This document shows positions 57,128 through 64,000 of a DNA stretch of 64,000 nucleotides, piece after piece. Both the position numbers and the translations under genes were made by a program. This DNA is from Macrophomina tecta (Eukaryota > Ascomycota > Dothideomycetes > Botryosphaeriales > Botryosphaeriaceae): assembly GCA_024180945.1 (NCBI GenBank), contig JAKSGN010000006.1:1736001-1800000 (forward strand). The letters run 5' to 3'. The number at the start of each line of letters is the position of its first letter. Position 1 is the stretch's first letter. Below the pieces are notes generated by a model that saw nothing but the letters and a program-made list of their open reading frames with translations, searched no databases and was not told the DNA's origin.

Positions 57128-60100
57128 TCACAGCTTCTGACCCTTCGGCATCTTTTTGCTGTCCGTGCCCAGCCCTTCCAGATCCTTCATCTTGTGATAG
57201 TGCGGCGCGACCTCGTTCAACCATGCCGGCGTTGGGATGGGCATGACGTTGCGCATGTACTCCTTGCTCGTCAACACCAGCTCGTAGTACATGACGAACT
57301 TGTGCGGTGGATCTCCCGTCTTGGTCAGTACCGAAGACGGGTGAATGTATGTCGTCATGCCGTTCTTGACCGTGCGGTAGCTATCGCCGCCGCGTTGCAG
57401 ACGCGCCGCGTTGGGGAAGAAGCCTGCCACCAGCGACTTCATGATCGGGTGGAGGTCGTTCGCTCCGCAAGACGTGATGGTGACTTCTACGCGGTCGCAA
57501 AGGCGCGCCAGTTGGTCGCGCACATCACGCGCACGCGACAGCGACTTCTGCTGCAAGAAGTTCTCCTTGGCCCACACGTAGCTGAAGTCCGAGTCGACCC
57601 ACTGGTTCCAGATGTTGAGAAGCGTGAGGTGATCACCGCCTTCCTTGATAGTGAACCGTTGGCGGGCCGAGTCGGCGTGGATCTTTTGCTGCTTCGGCCG
57701 GAAGAAGAGTGCCGCAGACTCGCCAAGCATCGACACGATGCTCAACACCTCTTCCACGCACTGCAGCTGGTCTGCCTTCAGGATGGCTGCTGAAACCATT
57801 GGATCAACAGGGAACTCCGCCATCTGTCTGCCTCGCTTCGTCAGCTCTCCCCGGTCGTTCAGAGCACCGAGCGCATAGAGAAGCTCCAATGATCTGATCA
57901 AGGTATCTGCCGGAGGAGCGTCCATGAAGTCAAAGCCGACCAAATCGTTGATACCCAAACTCTTCAGGAGCAACACCGTGCTGGACAAGTTCGTCCTCTG
58001 GATCTCCGGGGTAGTGTTGGCCTCCAGTTCGTTGTAGTAAGCCCACTTCGTGTAGAGGCGGAAACAGTGGCCCGGCCCAACTCTCCCCGCACGACCGGCT
58101 CTCTGGTTTGCAGAAGCTCTGCTGCATGGAGTGACTACCAGTGACTCCATTCCGGTCCGCGGATTGTACACGTTCTCCTTGACGTATCCAGGATCAATGA
58201 CATACACAATGCCGTCGATCGTCAGAGACGTTTCGGCGATGTTGGTAGCCAAGACAACCTTCCTGCACTTCCCAGGAGGCGTAGGCTCGAATATCTTGGC
58301 CTGTTCTTCCTGGGGCAGATTGGCGTAGATGGGGCAAATGATAAGCTCCGGTGCTGCAGAACCTAGCTTTCGTGATGTCTCCGCAAGATCCTCTGCCATG
58401 GTCTCAATCTCATCTTGGCCGGTCAAGAAGACAAGAATATCGCCGCGCGGCTGACTCAGGTGAATCTGGAAGACAGTGGTAACAGCAGCCGCTAGATAAT
58501 TGGCCTCCGGTTGTGGAGTATAGTAGACGCTGACAGGGAATCGACGACCGGGCACGTTGAAGATGGGAGCATCATCGAAATACTCGCTGAACTTCTGTGC
58601 ATCCACCGTTGCGGAGGAGATGATGAGCTTCAGTTCCGGCCGGAATCTGGCAATATCTTTCAGCAGACCGAACAGAATATCAGTGGCGAGTGTACGTTCG
58701 TGGGCCTCGTCGAGGATGATGGCGCTGTAGCTTTCCAAGCTGGGGTCAGTCAAGAACTCTCGCAGGAGCATACCGTCAGTCATGAATTTGACGATTGTGT
58801 TCTTCGGATCCGTGTTGTCCTCAAACCGAATCGAGTATCCGACTTCCTTGCCCAGCTTGACTCCCATTTCTTCACTGACACGAGCAGCAACGGACATGGC
58901 AGCAACTCTCCGCGGCTGCGTGCATGCCACCATCTTCTTCGGCTTCCCATTCTCCTCTTTCGAGGTATATCCGGCCTCGTGCAGGAACTGGGGAATCTGG
59001 GTTGTCTTTCCGGAACCAGTTTCTGCCACTACGACAATGCACTGGTAGTTGGCAATAGCTTCCATCAGACCCTCCTTCCACGCATAGATGGGAAGACTCT
59101 TGCGAGTCTCCTCAATTGATTTGGCCTTCGCCTCAGCCGCAGTGATCTGCTGGGCTAGACGTTGTTGCTCCTTGCTCAGCTTCTGCCCTGGTAGGGCCTG
59201 GTCCATGACGAAGTTGATCTTCTGCGTATCGTCGAAAACATACTCGTAGTCGCCTTCATTGACACGCTCGGGACGCAAGATTTGCGCTTTGGCTTTGGCA
59301 GCCTGTTCCCTCTCCCACTCCTCCTGTTCAGTGACATACTTTTCCCTGCCGTACTCATCGCGGTCGACATAGCGCTTGTACAGAGCCTCCTCTTTCTTCT
59401 TCCTGTCAATCTTACCCTTTTCTGTGATGTAATCTTCGGGGAGCGCATAGCCGTCTATATGGTCATCGACGCGAAGGCGCTCCTCGGCCAGGCGCAAGGT
59501 CTCTCTGTTCCTCGCAAATTCGTCAAGTTCGGCCTGGGTGAGTTCGCCGGGTGCAGCTCTCCGCTCTTCCTCTTCTTCCTCAGCGACCTGTTTCCTGAGT
59601 AAGGCAAGTTGCTCCGCCTCTCTCTTCTTGAGGTATTCCTGGCGCGACCGCAATCTCAGGTCTCCAAGCGCCGCCTCCCTCGCCTGCTCGTCATCTGCCA
59701 GAGCACGCCGCCTCGCTGCATCCTTGGCTTGTGTGCGGTCCTCAACAATCTTCTTAGTGCCCTTGTCGTCCTTCTCCCTCAACCGCTTCTCAAACTCCTC
59801 CCTCTCCCTCTTATCCCTCTCCGCCTCATCGATCTCCTCTGGCGGCTCCTCAGCAGTCGGCCTGGGTGACGCGCTCCCATCATCCAGCCTCGCCCTCTTC
59901 GGACTCGACTCCTCGAACGCCTCTTCCTCTTCGTCCACAAACTCCTCATCGCCCCACCGGTCCTCCCAATCTTTATCATCCTTCCTCCTCACCTTCTTCG
60001 GCCGATGCCTCCCCTCGTCCCTCTCCCTCTCCCTACTCCTCTCCCTCTTCTCCCCCCTTTCCCTCCTCCTCTCCCTCCTCCTCTCCTCCTTCTCGGCCCT

Positions 60101-60484
60101 ACTCTTCTCCTTCCTCTCCACCCGAGCCGCAGCCGCAGTCACTTCTCCGGCATCCTCATCCTCCATCTCCACGAGCGCATACTTCTTCCTCGAGCCCGAA
60201 CTCTCACCAACCTTACCCACCCCAGCATCCCTCTTCGAACCCGACCCCGCACGCGCCGCCTTCCCAACTCTCCCCCACAGCTCCTCACTGAAGCCTCCCA
60301 CATCCGCAGCGCCGCCGCCTTCCAAGAAATCCGCCAGCTTGTCCCTCAGCGCGCCTGCCGACCGCGCCGAGCTCGCCGTCGCCGCCACGAAGTCGATCAG
60401 CGTCGGGTCCGAGGCGCCCGTCAGGCGGATGAGCTGATCGGAGATCCATGTGCGGGTGGCAGGGGATAGAGAGGCGGAGGACAT
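57128..60484 (-). CDS. PRP2: Pre-mRNA splicing DEAH-box ATPase PRP2 / Cdc28 / DHX16
   Basis: Single-exon gene of 1118 residues. Prp2 activates the spliceosome before the first splicing step. The N-terminal 420 residues hold a start resembling fungal Cdc28/Prp2 (TRTWISDQLIRLTGASDPTLIDFV) and a long charged Arg/Glu/Lys region. Helicase motifs in order: AETGSGKT at 487-494 (I), TQPRRVAAMSVAARV (Ia), DEAH at 592-595 (II), SATVDAQKF (III), LVFLTGQDEIE (IV), ATNIAETSLTIDGI (V) and QRAGRAGRVGPGHCFRLYT (VI). Ratchet/OB-fold parts follow (GGDHLTLLNIWNQW, PSSVLTKTGDPPHKFVMYYELVLTSKEYMRNV, VAPHYHKMKDLEGL). The phrases FDDTQKINFVMDQALPGQ and AWLNEVAPHYHKMKDLE with the KKMPKG tail favour Prp2/DHX16 over Prp16, Prp22 or Prp43. 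Confidence 0.95.
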   Translation of the reverse strand: MSSASLSPATRTWISDQLIRLTGASDPTLIDFVAATASSARSAGALRDKLADFLEGGGAADVGGFSEELWGRVGKAARAGSGSKRDAGVGKVGESSGSRKKYALVEMEDEDAGEVTAAAARVERKEKSRAEKEERRRERRRERGEKRERSRERERDEGRHRPKKVRRKDDKDWEDRWGDEEFVDEEEEAFEESSPKRARLDDGSASPRPTAEEPPEEIDEAERDKREREEFEKRLREKDDKGTKKIVEDRTQAKDAARRRALADDEQAREAALGDLRLRSRQEYLKKREAEQLALLRKQVAEEEEEERRAAPGELTQAELDEFARNRETLRLAEERLRVDDHIDGYALPEDYITEKGKIDRKKKEEALYKRYVDRDEYGREKYVTEQEEWEREQAAKAKAQILRPERVNEGDYEYVFDDTQKINFVMDQALPGQKLSKEQQRLAQQITAAEAKAKSIEETRKSLPIYAWKEGLMEAIANYQCIVVVAETGSGKTTQIPQFLHEAGYTSKEENGKPKKMVACTQPRRVAAMSVAARVSEEMGVKLGKEVGYSIRFEDNTDPKNTIVKFMTDGMLLREFLTDPSLESYSAIILDEAHERTLATDILFGLLKDIARFRPELKLIISSATVDAQKFSEYFDDAPIFNVPGRRFPVSVYYTPQPEANYLAAAVTTVFQIHLSQPRGDILVFLTGQDEIETMAEDLAETSRKLGSAAPELIICPIYANLPQEEQAKIFEPTPPGKCRKVVLATNIAETSLTIDGIVYVIDPGYVKENVYNPRTGMESLVVTPCSRASANQRAGRAGRVGPGHCFRLYTKWAYYNELEANTTPEIQRTNLSSTVLLLKSLGINDLVGFDFMDAPPADTLIRSLELLYALGALNDRGELTKRGRQMAEFPVDPMVSAAILKADQLQCVEEVLSIVSMLGESAALFFRPKQQKIHADSARQRFTIKEGGDHLTLLNIWNQWVDSDFSYVWAKENFLQQKSLSRARDVRDQLARLCDRVEVTITSCGANDLHPIMKSLVAGFFPNAARLQRGGDSYRTVKNGMTTYIHPSSVLTKTGDPPHKFVMYYELVLTSKEYMRNVMPIPTPAWLNEVAPHYHKMKDLEGLGTDSKKMPKGQKL

Positions 60485-61608
60485 CGGTGCGGCGAGTTGT
60501 GTGCGCGGTTATGCGCGTGGTTGTCGGGGCGTGTGGGTGCGCTATGCGGCGCTCTGGCTTGCGGTGGGCGGATGCGAGTGTGCGAGTGTGCGTGTAGTGC
60601 GGGGGTGTGGCGAACAGCTTTTCAGCGGTGCGGTGTGCTGGTTGCAGGCGGCGGGCAAGTAGATGCAGTGTCGTTGCTGAGAAGAGAAGAAAAAGGCCGG
60701 CTGCAGGAGTCGCCCGCGGCAGCAGGCAATTGGGGGCGCGGAAAGCCTCGTTGACGCACTACCTGGCTGGTGGAAGGAGGCGTGCATGCGTATGCGCTGT
60801 TTGGTACGTAGGCCCCAGCGGCGGCGGCGGCGGAGGTTTGGATGGATGGTGTGGAGCGGGCAGCATTTGAGCCGCACAGCAACTAGCGCGGGGACGGCAT
60901 GCCGACCGCCCGACGATGTGACCGACGACCACACGGAAAATACTGTCGGAAGCAGCCCGCATCGCGTGGTGATGATTGACCAATCTAATCGCAGCGTCGA
61001 CGCAGAGTGTGGATGTCTGTGAATTTGAGCTGTCGCACGTGTGGTGATCCATCAACGTGGCAAAAACGTCTTGGAACGCTCAATGGCCGATTATTTGGAC
61101 GGGAAAACAACTTCCCCTGTCCAGCAAAATGCCGTAACTGGATTGTTCACATGGCAATAAAGAGCAACTTGCAAATAGAAGATTTAATTGCAATCAAAAT
61201 AATATCTTGTTCACGCTGATTGGCCGCAGTTTCTTCATTAACCTCTGAGCAAGGGCGCGGAACTTTCCCTTTCGAATCGCACAAACGGTCCTACCAGGGC
61301 AGACGCCAAACGAATGGAACATGCAAACTCGAGCACCGACTGAAAGGAAAAAGAAAGCAAGCTTTTCACACCATTGATTCCTTTCGACCGAGGATTCCTG
61401 TACTAAGCAAACCCGAACGCATGGATGCAAAAAAATTCAGATGCACGCAGACGCAGAATACTACAGATGCAACCCACAGTGTGAAGAGAGCCGGTGATGA
61501 AGAAATGAAAGGGATCCGCGTATACAAGAATGGAATAGAGTGAGCAGTGGTGGGACTCCCCCTATAGAGGTTCAAACGAGAATCCTGCAAAGAAGTGCAT
61601 CGACGAGC
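60485..61608. other. Intergenic, promoter of PRP2 and 3' region of the antizyme gene
   Basis: About 1.1 kb. GC-rich with G-runs near PRP2, AT-rich near the antizyme stop. No gene supported. Confidence 0.5.
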
Positions 61609-62527
61609 TCACACCTCCATACCCAAGAATATCCACTTCTCGCTAACGATGGGCGGTGTTTCAGTCCACTCAGCCAGCGTGACTGGTTCGAAACCGATCC
61701 AGCCAAGGTCCTTGATAAGTGCCTTTGTGTCATCCTCGGGCGCGGCACGGTCGATGCACACATTGAGGAGCCGGCAATCGAACTCGTCGAGGCTGCACAG
61801 CTCCATCAGCGCCATCAAGCCCGGCTTGAGGTCGCGCACCGTGGCCTCCGAGTCAAAGAAGACGAACATAGCCTTGCTGTCGCCTTCTCCGGCAACAAAG
61901 CCGCGAAAGCGCGCGCCACCAACGTAGTCCCACACCTCGATCCACTGGCTGACGGCCCCGGACTGCGGGAAACCGTAGTCACTGGCGTCGGTAGTGACGG
62001 CGGGTGCGTGTGGCGGCGACGGCATGCCGATGGCGCTGTCGTAGGATCCGTCCATGGTCTTGTTGTTGTCGGCAGCGTTGTTAATGTTGTACATGTCCAT
62101 CGCAAGCGAGTCCTGGCTGGCCGAGTTCCCCTCACCAAGGAAAACGGTCCGCAGTGTCTCGCAGAAGAGTCTCTCACACTCTCCCGCAATGGTGCATGCA
62201 GCCCCCCCTCTGCGCGCCGCGCCGAGGCGACGCTTGTTCGGCGGCGTGCTCAGCTCGTCACTACTGACGGCATAGGCGGCGAGGGGGGGACTTTGTGGAG
62301 GTGATGGCATTCCCTGCATCCCGTTAGTATGCTACCCGGTCGATGAACTCGCAGCCTGGAGACGTACCGAGCTGACCTCAGGAACGCCACTCGACCCCGG
62401 CAGCCGGGGTAGTGGAGTAATGGAAGCCTTGGAGCGTCATGGAGGCAGCATCGACAGCATAGCAGCTGGCCTTCATGGCGGTCCAATTACTACTACTACT
62501 GGACGATGTACTGGTTCTTTTCGCCAT
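61609..62527 (-). CDS. OAZ: Ornithine decarboxylase antizyme, made by programmed +1 frameshifting
   Basis: Read from the ATG at 62527, the zero frame runs 49 codons (MAKRTSTSSS, YAVDAASMTLQGFHYST, GVEWRS) to TGA at 62380-62378. The last sense codon and stop are TCC TGA, the classical antizyme shift site. Skipping the T at 62380 continues as GAG GTC AGC TCG, then a 54-nt phase-0 intron (62314-62367, branch TACTAAC) joins GGA ATG CCA and the frame runs to the stop at 61609: 287 residues in all. The second part has the antizyme domain (DSKAMFVFFDSEATVRDL, LMALMELCSLDEFDC, NVCIDRAAPEDDTKALIKDLGWIGFEPVTL...KWIFLGMEV). Antizyme binds ornithine decarboxylase, sends it to the proteasome and blocks polyamine uptake; polyamines raise frameshifting, closing the feedback loop. 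A finder without frameshift logic would start wrongly at the ATG overlapping the 3' splice site. Confidence 0.93.
62378..62383 (-). promoter_or_regulatory. +1 programmed ribosomal frameshift site of the antizyme gene
   Basis: TCC TGA on the minus strand (62383-62378); the shift skips the T at 62380. This is the polyamine sensor of the gene by known antizyme biology. The 5' context is TGG CGT TCC TGA GGT. The 5' splice site lies 10 nt after the TGA. Confidence 0.88.
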
Positions 62528-63746
62528 AGCTGATGATTGCCACGGTTGTCGATTCAAAGGGGGCAGCGAAGGGGTGAGGTGAGGTGGCTTGGGTGGCGAT
62601 GAAGACAGACGGTAACAGGTCGGTATTTGTTCGGGTCGACTGTGTGACGGGCGCGAAGGCGGTGATGGCGAGGAGCGACGTGCGATGGGCTGGCCGGTGA
62701 GCGATGTGGAGTGTGGTGGATGACTAGTGACTGAACAGGAGGTGGAAGTGGTGGTCTGGAGCGGAGGGAAATGAGGAGGTTCTTAGCTCGTTCGGCTGTC
62801 AAAGGTTGAGTGCCTCCCGTTTCAAGGCTTTATAGCAATCACGTGCACCGCTCCTCCCTGCCGTTCCGTGGATCGCGATACCTTGGCCCCTCGCCTGGTG
62901 TTCGCCACCTCCTCATAGTTTCCTGACAAATCGCATGTCTGGCCTGTGTTCGCGACCCGGCGTATGACTTTATCATGGCTATGCGCTCAGTTTGATGTTT
63001 ACTTCCCTTCAAGCGATGGCGGCCGGGGGCCTGGTGGCAAATCCATGCAACACGCCGAACCATCGAGCCCAGAATGCCCAGGGCGGGAAAAGGTTATCAC
63101 GCGCTGTCTATGCAGGGCCTCGCCAGCATTTTTTATTTTTTTTTTTTTCCCTGATATTAAGCTTTAGGCGATTCGTCTCGACAATCTTCCGGAATGGGTT
63201 TCCGGTCGCGTTTGGCTGCATGCGAGTACATACAAATACACATATACCAGGCACGCATTCCATTGGTTCACAGTAGATATGCTTGGTCGTTGATTTGCCG
63301 TCAGGAACACACCAGTAGCGTTAGCTACAGCTCCTCGCAAATATTCAAAATTCAAAGCGACTGGGTATCTCCACAAACAAAGCTGAACCTGTCCCATCCT
63401 AAGAAACCCGCGATACGAATGCATGCAATCAGGCCGAAAATCCAATAAAAATAGGAGAACAACATGTACAGTCTCGACCGAGCGCATATCAGCCCCGGTT
63501 GACCACAATACCTGGTTGATTCTGCCTCGAAGAACCACGTCCACCCCACAAATCCATAGATCGAAAATCAAGACCAAGGAATCCCTCTCTTTGATTTATG
63601 CATCCATGGATGACAGGTGCCCCTCCCCCTCTCCCCGCCTCCCCCCTTCGAAAAAAAAAAAAACAGCTATACAACGAACGCAATGTGCCTTCCCAACGCC
63701 AGATTTTGCCTCGAGATCGTACGCTAGAGTTCCATCAGCAAACAAA
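62528..63746. other. Intergenic, antizyme promoter and 3' region of the next gene
   Basis: About 1.2 kb. Contains T13 (63136-63148) and A13 (63651-63663). No gene supported; frames on both strands are short. Confidence 0.5.
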
Positions 63747-64000
63747 TTATTCATTCCGTGACGGCTCTCCGTTCATGATCATGCTATCACTCGTCCTCGA
63801 TCGCTTCATACTCGCAGCCCTGTGAAGAGTGTGGCTGCCTTGACTACTCGGTCTCCTGTCCATGGCGGGCTCATCATCGTCCAGCTTCGTAGAATTTGGG
63901 CTGTTGAATCCGCTTCCGCCACCTGCAGTCGCTGCTGAAGAACCCGCGGGAATTTCTTCCGCCAAGCGCTCAGCCATATTTGCGTCGTATTCACGTTCAC
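63747..64000 (-). CDS. 3' end of an unidentified gene, truncated by window edge
   Basis: The minus-strand frame is open from the window edge to TAA at 63749-63747 and encodes EREYDANMAERLAEEIPAG, then a Gly/Ser/Ala-rich stretch, DDDEPAMDRRPSSQGS and KRSRTSDSMIMNGEPSRNE. It looks like the disordered C-terminal tail of a larger protein: the helix EREYDANMAERLAEEI continues a coiled or helical region outside the window. No family recognised. The start is not in the window; the internal ATG at 63977 could be a start but is unlikely. Confidence 0.55.
   Translation of the reverse strand, partial: EREYDANMAERLAEEIPAGSSAATAGGGSGFNSPNSTKLDDDEPAMDRRPSSQGSHTLHRAASMKRSRTSDSMIMNGEPSRNE

Noticed and set aside
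59538..60437. 299-codon plus-strand frame, extremely serine-rich
   Set aside because: It is the reverse complement of the Glu/Arg/Lys-rich region of PRP2; poly-Ser arises from GAG/GAA codons read backwards.

Overview
The window is nuclear DNA of a filamentous ascomycete (Pezizomycotina). Short GT-AG introns (mostly 49-133 nt), an HDEL ER-retention tail, an intron-split eL27 gene, a CAP20-type perilipin, an eisosome gene, a relic HET (heterokaryon incompatibility) domain and a frameshifted ornithine decarboxylase antizyme all fit. The general feel suggests Dothideomycetes, but that placement is inference. I see no sign of bacterial, organellar or viral sequence.

Layout. 1-15 kb: 5' part of an amidase (minus), SLD2 (plus), UDP-glucose:glycoprotein glucosyltransferase (minus, 5 exons), an SDR oxidoreductase (minus) and an F-box-like protein (plus). 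15-38 kb: an intron-containing tRNA-Ile(AAU), a 2372-residue coiled-coil repeat protein (minus), ribosomal eL27 (plus), CAP20/perilipin (minus), a 5.3 kb gene-free stretch and cohesin RAD21 (minus). 39-46.5 kb: the PMR1 Ca2+/Mn2+ ATPase (plus) and a secreted cupin with an unusually long intron (plus). 46.5-54 kb is accessory-looking: a decayed HET gene followed by three paralogous minus-strand genes for small secreted cysteine-rich proteins. 55-64 kb returns to core genes, all minus: PIL1-type eisosome protein, PRP2 DEAH helicase, antizyme, and the 3' end of an unidentified gene.

The most interesting parts are two. First, the secreted cysteine-rich cluster: each protein carries a module of the type C-x(7-12)-C-x3-C-...-C-x-C-x-C. 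The module is always interrupted by a phase-0 intron between its first and second cysteine. One gene carries three tandem modules, as expected from exon duplication. All three genes also have a predicted 57-62 nt intron just before the ATG, and a possible promoter fossil of a fourth copy lies upstream. Second, the antizyme gene has a TCC-TGA +1 frameshift site only 13 nt before an intron, so automatic gene calling would probably lose its first exon.

The core genes do not form a functional pathway together; several act in the secretory route (UGGT folding control in the ER, PMR1 ion supply to the Golgi) but this looks like ordinary fungal gene order. Intergenic stretches are long, with GC-rich open frames on both strands that I treat as chance, and with many A/T homopolymer runs of 13-24 nt. 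All gene models are hand-spliced from the sequence; no alignment or database search was run.
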